Assembly: GCA_023387775.1 (NCBI GenBank)
Contig: JAEWHN010000034.1
Span: forward strand, 1 to 26,254
Source: Pseudomonadota bacterium
Lineage (GTDB): Bacteria > Pseudomonadota > Alphaproteobacteria > Rhizobiales > Rhizobiaceae
Direction: 5' to 3'
Length of the DNA: 26,254 bases
This document shows positions 14,579 through 24,304 of this stretch, piece after piece; the stretch's first letter is position 1, and every line of letters begins with the position of its first letter. The translations under genes were made by a program, and so were the position numbers. Under the pieces are notes generated by a model, which did no database searches, was not told where the DNA came from, and worked only from the letters and a program-made list of their open reading frames with translations.

Positions 14579-15181
14579 ATGGCCGCGAAAGACGATCCGG
14601 TAGTGATCAAGAAATATGCCAACCGCCGCCTCTACAACACGGGGACCAGCACCTACGTGACCCTCGAGGACCTCGCCGAGATGGTCAAGAAGGGCGAGGA
14701 ATTCAGCGTGCAGGACGCCAAGACCGGCGAAGACATCACTCATTCCGTGCTGACCCAGATCATTTTCGAGCTGGAGAACAAGGACGGGCAGAACATGCTG
14801 CCGATTCCGTTCCTGCGCCAGCTCATCGCCTTCTATGGCGACCAGATGCAGATGATCGTGCCGAGTTTCCTCGAGCAGTCCATGTCCGCCTTCGCCAAGG
14901 AGCAGGAGCGTTTCAGGGAGCAGATGAAGACGGCAATGGGCGCCAGCCCCATGGACGTGATGAAACTGATGCCCATGAAGGCGCTGGAAGAGCAGACCCG
15001 GCGCAACATGGAAATGTTCCAGAATGCCATGCGCATGTTCACGGCCTTTCCGCAGGGCGCGCCCGCAGCGCCGACTGCGCCCGAAAAGGAAAAGAAGGAC
15101 GCTTCCGACAAGGCCGACGATCTTCAGGAACTGAAGGAACAAGTAGCCGCCATGCAGCGCAAGATCGATTCGATGGGGTAA
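14579..15181 (+). CDS. phaR: Polyhydroxyalkanoate synthesis regulator PhaR
   Basis: DNA- and PHB-binding regulator that senses polymer granules and controls phasin and carbon-flow genes. The protein is 200 aa. The N-terminal PHB/PHA accumulation regulator DNA-binding domain (VVIKKYANRRLYNTGTSTYV, about 8-27) is almost invariant in the family; a second PHB-accumulation domain follows (SFLEQSMSAFAKEQERFREQ), then a Pro/Ala-rich linker and a charged coiled coil at the C-terminus (LQELKEQVAAMQRKIDSM). The ATG at 14579 has GGGGAGGAAG just upstream; the frame upstream to 14504 lacks this signal. Also called AniA in rhizobia. It is divergent from phaA, a common arrangement for a regulator and its target. 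Confidence 0.95.
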   Translation: MAAKDDPVVIKKYANRRLYNTGTSTYVTLEDLAEMVKKGEEFSVQDAKTGEDITHSVLTQIIFELENKDGQNMLPIPFLRQLIAFYGDQMQMIVPSFLEQSMSAFAKEQERFREQMKTAMGASPMDVMKLMPMKALEEQTRRNMEMFQNAMRMFTAFPQGAPAAPTAPEKEKKDASDKADDLQELKEQVAAMQRKIDSMG

Positions 15182-15426
15182 GACGCACATTTGGGCGGAC
15201 GCCGGCGTCTTCACCGTTCAGTTGACCAACAACCCCGCCTCGCTGGGGCTCTGAGCGCCAGCCCCCGGAGCACTTCAAAGCAGCCTTGGACATATTTGCC
15301 TGCCCGCGGGCAGGTTCGCACAAGGCCGGCGTGTCGAGCCGGCACTTCGCCAAATCAATTTTCAACCCCGGTCCGGATGCCCTGCTGTGAAGCGGGCCGA
15401 GTGACCAGATTTTTCCGGAGAGACCA

Positions 15427-15855
15427 ATGACCTCGATTTCGCTGGCCAAAGCCAATCACATCATCGAAGCCGCATTCGCCAAGGCCAGGGAAGCGGGTCT
15501 CAAGCCGCTCTCGGTCGTTGTGCTCGACGCGGGCGGCCATGTGATCGCCTTCCAGAAGCAGGACGGCTCGTCCATGCTGCGCTTCGAGATCGCCTCGGGC
15601 AAGGCCTTCGGCGCGCTCGCCGTCGGCATGGGCTCGCGCAAGATCGAGGCGATGGCCAAGGAGCGCCCGCACTTCATGGAAGGCCTGTCGGGCGTCAGCG
15701 GCGGCAGGATCGTTCCCGTGCCAGGCGGCGTGCTGGTGCGCTCCGCCGGTCAGCTGGTCGGTGCCGTAGGCATCACTGGCGACACCTCCGACAATGACGA
15801 GCTTGCCGCCGTTGCCGGCATCGAGGCGGCCGGCTTCGAAGCCGACGCGGGCTGA
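15427..15855 (+). CDS. GlcG/HbpS family protein (heme-binding/PduO-like fold)
   Basis: The 142-aa protein matches the GlcG/HbpS/PduO C-terminal domain family: LAKANHIIEAAFAKAREAGL, then VVLDAGGHVIAFQKQDGSS and the Gly-rich GGVLVRSAGQLVGAVGITGD. Some members bind heme or cobalamin, but many, including GlcG, have no proven function, so I assign none. No signal peptide is visible, so it should be cytoplasmic. The ATG at 15427 has GGAGAG about 6 nt upstream. The gene is 245 bp downstream of phaR and ends before a perfect bidirectional terminator, so it is probably a single-gene unit. Confidence 0.85.
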   Translation: MTSISLAKANHIIEAAFAKAREAGLKPLSVVVLDAGGHVIAFQKQDGSSMLRFEIASGKAFGALAVGMGSRKIEAMAKERPHFMEGLSGVSGGRIVPVPGGVLVRSAGQLVGAVGITGDTSDNDELAAVAGIEAAGFEADAG

Positions 15856-15920
15856 CACAGCAAGAGTAATTCCGGCGCGTCAACCGCGCCGGAACATGCA
15901 TGCGGCCTGGAACACGGCCA

Positions 15921-15959
15921 AAAAGAAAAGGACCGGCGCGAGGCCGGTCCTTTTCTTTT
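15921..15959. terminator. Perfect 17-bp bidirectional terminator
   Basis: AAAAGAAAAGGACCGGC (15921-15937), a 5-nt GCGAG loop, then the exact reverse complement ending TCCTTTTCTTTT (15959). It sits between the convergent GlcG-like gene (+) and rpmF (-) with a pyrimidine tract on both sides, so it can end transcription from both directions. Confidence 0.93.
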
Positions 15960-15985
15960 CTCTAACCGAAGCGTCGGAAAGCCGA

Positions 15986-16168
15986 TCAGCCTTCCTTCGG
16001 CGTCAGGACCTGGCGGCCGCGATACATGCCGGTCTTCAGGTCGATGTGGTGGGGGCGGCGCATTTCGCCCGAGTTCTTGTCCTCGACATAGGTCGGGGCC
16101 TTCAGCGCATCGGCCGAACGGCGCATGCCGCGCTTGGACGGCGAGGTTTTTCGTTTTGGCACAGCCAT
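15986..16168 (-). CDS. rpmF: Large-subunit ribosomal protein bL32
   Basis: Structural protein of the 50S subunit, 60 aa. It begins MAVPKRKTSPSKRGMRRSAD, the invariant bL32 N-terminus, and is very basic. The alphaproteobacterial C-terminus HHIDLKTGMYRGRQVL is present, with no zinc-binding cysteines, as in other members of this class. The ATG at 16168 is fixed by this N-terminus; the frame further upstream is not coding. It is the second gene after mtgA on the same strand (174 bp gap, long enough for its own promoter) and ends at a strong terminator. Confidence 0.97.
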   Translation of the reverse strand: MAVPKRKTSPSKRGMRRSADALKAPTYVEDKNSGEMRRPHHIDLKTGMYRGRQVLTPKEG

Positions 16169-16342
16169 GGAATTGCTCCATCCATCGTAAAGACCCCGAT
16201 TGCCCTCGCGAAAGGGCCGCACGTCGCGGGCCGAAATCTGAGATTAGTGGGCGTGGCTATACACGGCTGTGCCGCAAAAGGCCAGCACCCGCCACGATCT
16301 TTTTTTATCGCCTCAAGGCGCCGCTCCTGAAGCTTCCGCGCC

Positions 16343-17086
16343 CTAGTCCAGGCACTGCACATAGGCCCCGGAACGTGCCGCGCGGCGCTGGATGACATTG
16401 GCGAGCCGCTTCAGGCCCGGGCCCGCCTTTGCCGGATTGCGGTCGATCGGGTTGGGCAGCGTCACCGCCAGCAGCGCCGCCTGGCGGGCGTTGAGCTGCT
16501 TTGCCGGAACCTTGAAATGGTATTGGCTGGCCGCCTCGATGCCGTAGATACCAGGGCCCCACTCGGCGATGTTGAGGTAGATTTCCAGGATGCGCCGCTT
16601 CGAAGTCACCGCGTCGAAATAGACCGCCAGCGGCACTTCCAGGCCCTTGCGAATGACCGAGCGGTCGTTCCACAGGAACAGGTTCTTGACCGTCTGCATG
16701 GGAATGGTCGAGGCGCCGCGCGTCGCCTCGCCGGCCAGCGCATCATTGACCACGGCGCGCAACTCGCTCCAGTCGATGCCGCGATGCGAGCAGAACTGTC
16801 CGTCCTCCGACATGATCACCGAATGGGCGAGCACCGGCGCGACGTCTTCGATATCCACCCATTGCCGCTCGTAGCCGGACAGGGTCGCCAGGTCCTTCAG
16901 CATCAGCGTCGAGACCGGGTGCACGAAAGGCAGCAGATAGAAAAGGGACAGCGCCAGCGGCAGCAGCGCAAGGCAGGTCAGGACGCGCATGACGTGACGA
17001 ATCCAGATCCGGGCGCCGCCTCGCGCTCTTGGCTTCGCTGCCATGGCGAACTCATGCACATCGGGATCGGTTACCGGTTCATCCAA
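16343..17086 (-). CDS. mtgA: Monofunctional peptidoglycan glycosyltransferase MtgA
   Basis: GT51 enzyme that polymerises lipid II into glycan strands at the outer face of the inner membrane. The protein is 247 aa. A single transmembrane anchor lies at about 33-53 (VLTCLALLPLALSLFYLLPF). The glycosyltransferase motifs are SEDGQFCSHRGIDW with catalytic Glu94 (motif 1) and RGASTIPMQTVKNLF (motif 2), followed by RRILEIYLNIAEWG (motif 4). There is no transpeptidase domain, as expected for MtgA. The start is the TTG at 17086, supported by GAGGGG 8 nt ahead; the ATG at 17044 (residue 15) is the alternative but has only a weak ribosome binding site. It is divergent from ispA. Confidence 0.93.
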   Translation of the reverse strand: MDEPVTDPDVHEFAMAAKPRARGGARIWIRHVMRVLTCLALLPLALSLFYLLPFVHPVSTLMLKDLATLSGYERQWVDIEDVAPVLAHSVIMSEDGQFCSHRGIDWSELRAVVNDALAGEATRGASTIPMQTVKNLFLWNDRSVIRKGLEVPLAVYFDAVTSKRRILEIYLNIAEWGPGIYGIEAASQYHFKVPAKQLNARQAALLAVTLPNPIDRNPAKAGPGLKRLANVIQRRAARSGAYVQCLD

Positions 17087-17229
17087 GAGGTCTGCCCCTC
17101 AAAACTCCTGCCCCCGGCATAATGGCGCTTGCCTCGCCGCGCAACGCCTGAACGGCGCCAATGCCGTGGAAGGCGATTCGCCGCGACACCGCTTGACCCC
17201 GCCAACGATTGTCGTAAACCCTGCCGACC

Positions 17230-18147
17230 ATGATGGATGCCCACGACCTCCCCTTCGAAGCGCAGCTTGCAGCCCGAGCCGAGACTGTCGAGGCGCTGTT
17301 GCGCCAAATGCTGGACGAGCGCTTGCTGCCGGGCGAGATCGCGAGACCTTCGACGCTGCTGGCGGCGATGCGGCATGGCGTGCTGAACGGCGGCAAGCGG
17401 CTGCGCCCCTTCCTGGTGCTGGAAAGCGCCGCCCTGTTCGACGCCGATGGCGAGGCGGCACTGCGCGTGGCGGCGGCGCTGGAATGCACGCACTGCTATT
17501 CGCTGATCCACGACGACCTGCCGGCGATGGACGACGACGACCTGCGCCGCGGCCAGCCCACCGTGCATCGCGCCTTCGACGAGGCCAGCGCCATCCTGGC
17601 CGGCGACAGCCTGTTGACCTATGCCTTCGACATCCTCGCCGACACGGCAACCGCGCTGCCGGCTGAGCGCAAGCTGGCGCTGGTACGGGGGCTTGCCCGC
17701 GCCGCGGGCCCGGGCGGCATGGCCGGCGGCCAGGCGCTGGACCTGGAGGCGGAGCGGCATGCCCCCGACGAAGCCGGCATCATCCGGCTGCAGGCGATGA
17801 AGACCGGGGCGCTGATCCGCTATGCCTGCGAGGCCGGCGCCATCATTGCCGGCGCGGCAGAGGAAGACCGCGAGCGGCTGGCGGAATTCGGCTCGGCCAT
17901 CGGCCTTGCCTTCCAGCTTGCCGACGACCTGCTCGACCTGACCGCCAATGCGGAAACCATGGGCAAGGCCACCGGCAAGGACGCCGCCGCCGGCAAGGCG
18001 ACACTGGCGGCCCTGCATGGCGTTGACTGGACACGCACGCAGCTTGCCGGCCTCGTAGCTCAGGCGCACGCCCTGCTCGAACCCTATGGCGAGCGGGCCG
18101 CACTCCTGAAGCAAGCGGCGAGCTTCATCGCCGAGCGCGAGAAGTGA
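17230..18147 (+). CDS. ispA: Farnesyl/polyprenyl diphosphate synthase IspA
   Basis: Trans-prenyltransferase that condenses IPP with DMAPP and GPP to make FPP. The protein is 305 aa. The first Asp-rich motif is HDDLPAMDDDDLRRG, with the two-residue insertion (DDxxxxD) of bacterial type II FPP synthases; GGKRLRPFLV carries the IPP-binding basic residues; the second Asp-rich motif is QLADDLLD. FPP is the likely product, though product length (FPP or GGPP) cannot be fixed by reading. The start could be either of two adjacent ATGs (17230 or 17233); no strong ribosome binding site is visible. ispG, an earlier step of the MEP pathway, is 3.5 kb away on the other strand. Confidence 0.92.
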   Translation: MMDAHDLPFEAQLAARAETVEALLRQMLDERLLPGEIARPSTLLAAMRHGVLNGGKRLRPFLVLESAALFDADGEAALRVAAALECTHCYSLIHDDLPAMDDDDLRRGQPTVHRAFDEASAILAGDSLLTYAFDILADTATALPAERKLALVRGLARAAGPGGMAGGQALDLEAERHAPDEAGIIRLQAMKTGALIRYACEAGAIIAGAAEEDRERLAEFGSAIGLAFQLADDLLDLTANAETMGKATGKDAAAGKATLAALHGVDWTRTQLAGLVAQAHALLEPYGERAALLKQAASFIAEREK

Positions 18148-18211
18148 AGTTCACGCCTGAACGAATTTTTAATGTAAATCGAGCGTAATCCGGCACGGTA
18201 AAATTGTACCC

Positions 18212-20572
<2,361 letters not shown>

Positions 20573-20594
20573 GGCTGCGCCGGGCCCTTGCCGC

Positions 20595-21488
20595 CTATTT
20601 GTTGCGCATCACCACGCAAAAGCCGCCGGCCGTGTGCAACTTGCCGCAGATGTTGTCGGCGTCTGCGCGACTGTCGGCGCCGATGCGGACCGCATAGATG
20701 CCCGCCCGTCCTATCGGGGTGCGCACGCGGCTCACCACCGGTTCATAGGCACTCAGCAGCGCCGGGAACTTTCCTTTCACCCGTTGCCACTGGCTGACCG
20801 CGGCTGTGCGGCGGAAATTGCCGGCCACCTGCACGCCCCAGGGCTTGATGTGGATAGCGGCCATGGGAATGGTTGCCGACCGGATGATCGGCAGCAAGCG
20901 GCACGCCTGTGCAAAAGGCTTGCCCTTGTCCAGCGGCGGAAACCTGCCGGCATAATCGCGCTTGGTGAAAGTGTCGGCCGGCTCGCCCATGATGTCGAGC
21001 ACATAGCCTTCGGTCTCAAGCGGCAGGAAGCCGCCGGTGGCGAGCCAGCGCGTCACCCGGTTCTCGCCGGCATTGTAGGCCGCGGCCGCAAGGCCGAAAT
21101 TGCCGAAACTCTGCTTCAGGTCGCCCAGATATTTGGCCGAGGCCGAAATGGCCTGGTCGATGTCGAAGGGATCTGCCAGGCCGCGCAGCCGGGCCGTGCC
21201 GGGCATGAACTGGGCGATGCCCTCGGCGCCCACGGGGCTCACGGCATTGGCGTCGAAGCGGCTTTCCTTCCAAATCAGCCGGGCGAAGAAGTCGCGCGGC
21301 ACGCCGTTGCGGGCGGCCTCGGCCTCGATCAGGTCGCAGATGCGGCCAATGGTGGTCGGCAGCGAGCGGCCCGGCGGGTCGGCACAGGCCGCGTTGCTCC
21401 AGAGCATCGCACAAAGCAGCATTGCCGCTTTGGCTAGACCATGATGCCGAAAAGTGGGAACCGGTTTTCGGGCAACATCATGGTCCAT
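20595..21488 (-). CDS. Exported lytic murein transglycosylase with SPOR-like C-terminus
   Basis: Peptidoglycan-cleaving enzyme of the SLT (goose-lysozyme-like) fold. The catalytic region contains LIWKESRFDANAVSPVGAEG, with the Glu of the ES motif, then IAQFMPGTA and AAAYNAGENRV. The last ~35 residues (YAVRIGADSRADADNICGKL, then a GGFCVV strand) look like a SPOR domain, which binds denuded glycan. The hydrophobic part of the signal peptide is AAMLLCAMLWSNAACA before DPPGRSLP. From the ATG at 21422 that leader would be only 14 residues; from the ATG at 21488 it is 36 residues with a basic n-region, so 21488 is preferred (297 aa). No in-frame start lies between them. That n-region is encoded by a repeat palindrome. 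No clear ribosome binding site is visible for either start. Confidence 0.82.
   Translation of the reverse strand: MDHDVARKPVPTFRHHGLAKAAMLLCAMLWSNAACADPPGRSLPTTIGRICDLIEAEAARNGVPRDFFARLIWKESRFDANAVSPVGAEGIAQFMPGTARLRGLADPFDIDQAISASAKYLGDLKQSFGNFGLAAAAYNAGENRVTRWLATGGFLPLETEGYVLDIMGEPADTFTKRDYAGRFPPLDKGKPFAQACRLLPIIRSATIPMAAIHIKPWGVQVAGNFRRTAAVSQWQRVKGKFPALLSAYEPVVSRVRTPIGRAGIYAVRIGADSRADADNICGKLHTAGGFCVVMRNK
21437..21485. repeat. Dispersed rhizobial palindromic repeat ('MMLPENRFPLFGIM' type)
   Basis: Outer arms GACCATGATG (21437-21446) and CATCATGGTC (21476-21485) are perfect complements; inner arms CCGAAAA (21447-21453) and TTTTCGG (21465-21471) flank GTGGGAACCGG. In one frame it reads MMLPENRFPLFGIM, a peptide I recall from many rhizobial annotations, so I take it for a dispersed intergenic element. 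Confidence 0.8.
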
Positions 21489-21501
21489 CTGATTGATCGA
21501 G

Positions 21502-21545
21502 GCGCATCTGGCAGCGAGGTGTTTCCACCTCGCTGCCAGATGCGC
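21502..21545. repeat. Perfect 20-bp inverted repeat after ispG
   Basis: GCGCATCTGGCAGCGAGGTG (21502-21521), loop TTTC, then the exact complement to 21545. It begins 16 bp beyond the ispG stop. There is no U-tract, so it is either an mRNA 3'-end stabiliser or a repeat element rather than a standard terminator. Confidence 0.8.
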
Positions 21546-21560
21546 GGAGGTCCGCATGGC

Positions 21561-22814
21561 CTATTCGGCCGCCTGCTTGCCGCCGCTGCCGAAGCGCTGT
21601 TCGACATAGTCGGCAACCATCTTCTCGAACTCCTCGGCGATGCCGGAGCCGCGCAGGGTGGTGGCCTTGCGCCCGTCGATGAAGACGGGGGCGGCCGGCG
21701 TCTCGCCCGTGCCCGGCAGCGAGATGCCGATGTCGGCGTGTTTTGACTCGCCCGGTCCGTTGACGATGCAGCCCATGACCGCGATCTTCAGCTCTTCCAC
21801 GCCCGGGTATTTCTCGCGCCAAATCGGCATGTTCTTGCGGATATCGGCCTGGATGTTCTGCGCCAGTTCCTGGAACACGGTCGAGGTGGTGCGGCCACAG
21901 CCGGGGCACGCCGCCACGATCGGGATGAACTGCCGAAAACCCATGGTCTGAAGCAGTTCCTGCGCAACCTGCACCTCGCGGGTGCGGTCGCCATTCGGCT
22001 CCGGCGTCAGCGAAATGCGGATGGTGTCGCCGATGCCCTGCTGCAGCAGGATGCCCATGGCGGCAGAAGAGGCGACGATGCCCTTGGTGCCCATGCCGGC
22101 CTCGGTGAGGCCGAGATGCAGCGCATGGTCGGAGCGCGACGCCAGCATGGTGTAGACTGCAATCAAATCCTGCACCTGGCTGACCTTGGCCGACAAGATG
22201 ATCTTGTCGCGCGGCAGGCCGATTTCTTCGGCAAGATCGGCCGAGATCAGCGCCGACTGGACGATCGCCTCGCGCGTAACCTCCTGCGCGGTCAGCGGCG
22301 AGCCATTGGCCTGGTTGTCGTCCATCAGCCTGGTCAGCAGTTCCTGGTCGAGCGAGCCCCAGTTGACGCCGATGCGCACCGGCTTGTCGTGCCTGATCGC
22401 CATTTCGACGATATCGGCGAATTGCTTGTCCTTCTTGTCCTTGAAGCCGACATTGCCGGGATTGATGCGATATTTCGCCAATGCCTCGGCACAGGCCGGA
22501 TGATCGGCGAGCAGCTTGTGGCCGATATAGTGGAAGTCGCCCACCAGCGGCACGTTGAGTCCAAGCCTCTCCAGCCGCTCGCGGATATGCGGCACGGCGG
22601 CAGCGCTCTCGTCGCGGTCGACGGTGATGCGCACGATCTCCGAGCCGGCGCGGTGAAGGGCTGCGACCTGCGCCACCGTCTGGTCGATATCGGCCGTGTC
22701 GGTGTTGGTCATCGACTGGACGACCACCGGCGCGCCGCCGCCGACGACCACGCCGCCGACATCGACGCCGACCGAATGGCGACGGGGAAAGGGTGAGGAA
22801 AAATATCCGGTCAT
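21561..22814 (-). CDS. ispG: 4-hydroxy-3-methylbut-2-enyl diphosphate synthase IspG
   Basis: [4Fe-4S] enzyme converting MEcPP to HMBPP in the MEP isoprenoid pathway. The protein is 417 aa. The TIM-barrel part carries QSMTNTDTADIDQTVAQV and RINPGNVG; the cluster ligands are the two cysteines of CPGCGR and the one in MGCIVNGPGE. The ATG at 22814 (MTGYFSSPFPRRHSVGVDVG) is chosen because it gives the normal family N-terminus and has an AGAGG about 10 nt upstream; the open frame to 22913 is rejected. A 20-bp perfect hairpin follows the stop. It is upstream of the lytic transglycosylase gene on the same strand, with repeat elements between. Confidence 0.95.
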   Translation of the reverse strand: MTGYFSSPFPRRHSVGVDVGGVVVGGGAPVVVQSMTNTDTADIDQTVAQVAALHRAGSEIVRITVDRDESAAAVPHIRERLERLGLNVPLVGDFHYIGHKLLADHPACAEALAKYRINPGNVGFKDKKDKQFADIVEMAIRHDKPVRIGVNWGSLDQELLTRLMDDNQANGSPLTAQEVTREAIVQSALISADLAEEIGLPRDKIILSAKVSQVQDLIAVYTMLASRSDHALHLGLTEAGMGTKGIVASSAAMGILLQQGIGDTIRISLTPEPNGDRTREVQVAQELLQTMGFRQFIPIVAACPGCGRTTSTVFQELAQNIQADIRKNMPIWREKYPGVEELKIAVMGCIVNGPGESKHADIGISLPGTGETPAAPVFIDGRKATTLRGSGIAEEFEKMVADYVEQRFGSGGKQAAE

Positions 22815-22946
22815 TGCCGGCGGCCTCTTTGCAGAAGAGCGATAGTCATTTGCGTCTGACGTGGAGGACGTCGCGACCGATGTCAATGGCCGCGACGATC
22901 CGTGTTGACGCAAGCCATACCAGCCGCGGCCATCGAACCAAAGGGT

Positions 22947-23816
22947 TTACGACCCTGTCCCTCCCATCGAGCGAACGCCAGCCTTCATCGCGCTGTCACT
23001 TGCGATGAAGGCCAGCAAGTCAGTGCTGATCTCGTCCTTCAGCGTGGTGCACATGCCATGCGGGGCGCCCTTATAGACCTTCAATTCGGCTCCCTTGACG
23101 ATTTTGGCCGACAGAGCCCCGGCGTCAGCGAAGGGAACGATTTGGTCGTCGTCGCCATGCATGATCAGCGTCGGCACATCGAACTTCTTGAGGTCTTCCG
23201 TCATATCGGTCTCGGAAAACGCCTTGACGCAAAGATAGCTCGCCGGCAGTCCCGCCATCATACCCTGCAGCCAGAAGGACTCGCGAACGCCTTCCGACAC
23301 TTTCGCGCCGGACCTGTTGTAGCCGTAGAACGGCATCGAAAGGTCTTTCCAGTATTGCGACCGATCGGCCAGGACGTTGGCGCGGATCTGATCGAATACC
23401 TCCATCGGCGTGCCGCCGGGGTTCTTGTCGGACTTCAACATCACTGGCGGGACCGCACTGATCAGCACTGCCTTGGCCACCCGCCTGGTGCCATGCCGGC
23501 CGATATAGCGAGCGACCTCGCCGCCCCCGGTGGAATGGCCGACATGAACGGCATCTTTCAGGTTGAGCGCCTCGACCAAAGCGGCGAGGTCGTCGGCATA
23601 GGTGTCCATGTCGTTGCCGTGCCAAGGCTGGCTCGAACGCCCGTGGCCGCGACGGTCGTGCGCGATGCAGCGATAGCCGTGCTGGGCCAGGAAGAACATC
23701 TGGTCCTCAAAGGCATCTGCGGAAAGCGGCCAGCCATGGCTGAACACTACCGGCTGCCCGCTGCCCCAGTCGTTGTAATAAATGTTCGTGCCGTCCTTAG
23801 TGGTGATCATGCTCAT
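22947..23816 (-). CDS. Alpha/beta hydrolase, non-heme chloroperoxidase-like
   Basis: The 289-aa alpha/beta hydrolase belongs to the cofactor-free chloroperoxidase/aryl esterase group. The nucleophile is Ser95 in VGHSTGGGE, the acid is an Asp in HGDDDQIVP (220-228), and the catalytic His253 lies in KGAPHGMC. HGWPLSADAFEDQMFFL and DRRGHGRSSQPW form the oxyanion-hole side and the following loop, both typical of this group. No signal peptide. It ends in a short extra tail (SDSAMKAGVRSMGGTGS) beyond the usual family end. The ATG at 23816 has AGGGAG about 8 nt upstream; the ATG at 23810 is two codons in. The real substrate is probably an ester or peracid; halogenation is usually a side activity of such enzymes. 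Confidence 0.88.
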   Translation of the reverse strand: MSMITTKDGTNIYYNDWGSGQPVVFSHGWPLSADAFEDQMFFLAQHGYRCIAHDRRGHGRSSQPWHGNDMDTYADDLAALVEALNLKDAVHVGHSTGGGEVARYIGRHGTRRVAKAVLISAVPPVMLKSDKNPGGTPMEVFDQIRANVLADRSQYWKDLSMPFYGYNRSGAKVSEGVRESFWLQGMMAGLPASYLCVKAFSETDMTEDLKKFDVPTLIMHGDDDQIVPFADAGALSAKIVKGAELKVYKGAPHGMCTTLKDEISTDLLAFIASDSAMKAGVRSMGGTGS

Positions 23817-23993
23817 CTTGCGAACTCCCTGTGAAGTTTGACCGATGAAGCAGCCGCGCCATTCCCCTTGCGGGACCCCAAACAGCCGCGACGCACAGTC
23901 CTCTGTAGGAGGTTGCGCGTTGCGGCCTGAAATAGCGCTCGAAACCAGAGGCAGGAGACGGACACTGAAAAAATCAGGGCGTGACCACTCGGG

Positions 23994-24179
23994 CTATTCG
24001 TGTCTCCCAGCGGGGTCGTTGCCGTCGAGATAGCCGATATCGCGCTGCAGATGTTCGGGAAGCCTCCTGACATCGATCACGCCCCTGCATCTGCCCAGGC
24101 GCCAGCCCGACCAAAACCTGTCCCAGCCGCTCGTGCGTGGCGCCGGCGTTCCAATGCATTGCACATCCGCGCAGACCAT
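23994..24179 (-). CDS. DUF1127 family small protein
   Basis: 61-aa protein ending in a DUF1127 (YjiS-like) domain: the family core is visible as DVRRLPEHLQRDIGYLDGND, preceded by WDRFWSGWRLGRCRG. Members are small, often basic, and in alphaproteobacteria some are linked to stress, phosphate or RNA turnover control, but the function of this one is not known. The ATG at 24179 is preferred over the TTG at 24194 because AAAGGTG lies at suitable spacing before it. The N-terminal 20 residues (MVCADVQCIGTPAPRT) are unlike the usual family start, so the start is less sure. It is divergent from the LysR gene with 125 bp between. Confidence 0.72.
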   Translation of the reverse strand: MVCADVQCIGTPAPRTSGWDRFWSGWRLGRCRGVIDVRRLPEHLQRDIGYLDGNDPAGRHE

Positions 24180-24304
24180 GGCCGCACCTTTCAACCTCCC
24201 GACGAGGCCGCTCCCGATTGATGTATCGGCCTTCTATCTGTGCCGGAAAGGCGTTACTTTCCAATCGAACGTCGATCGGCATGCATAAGGTGTATTTATC
24301 CATC

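Noticed and set aside
15198..15209. GACGCCGGCGTC palindrome after phaR
   Set aside because: No loop and no T-tract; a chance 12-bp palindrome in GC-rich DNA is likely.
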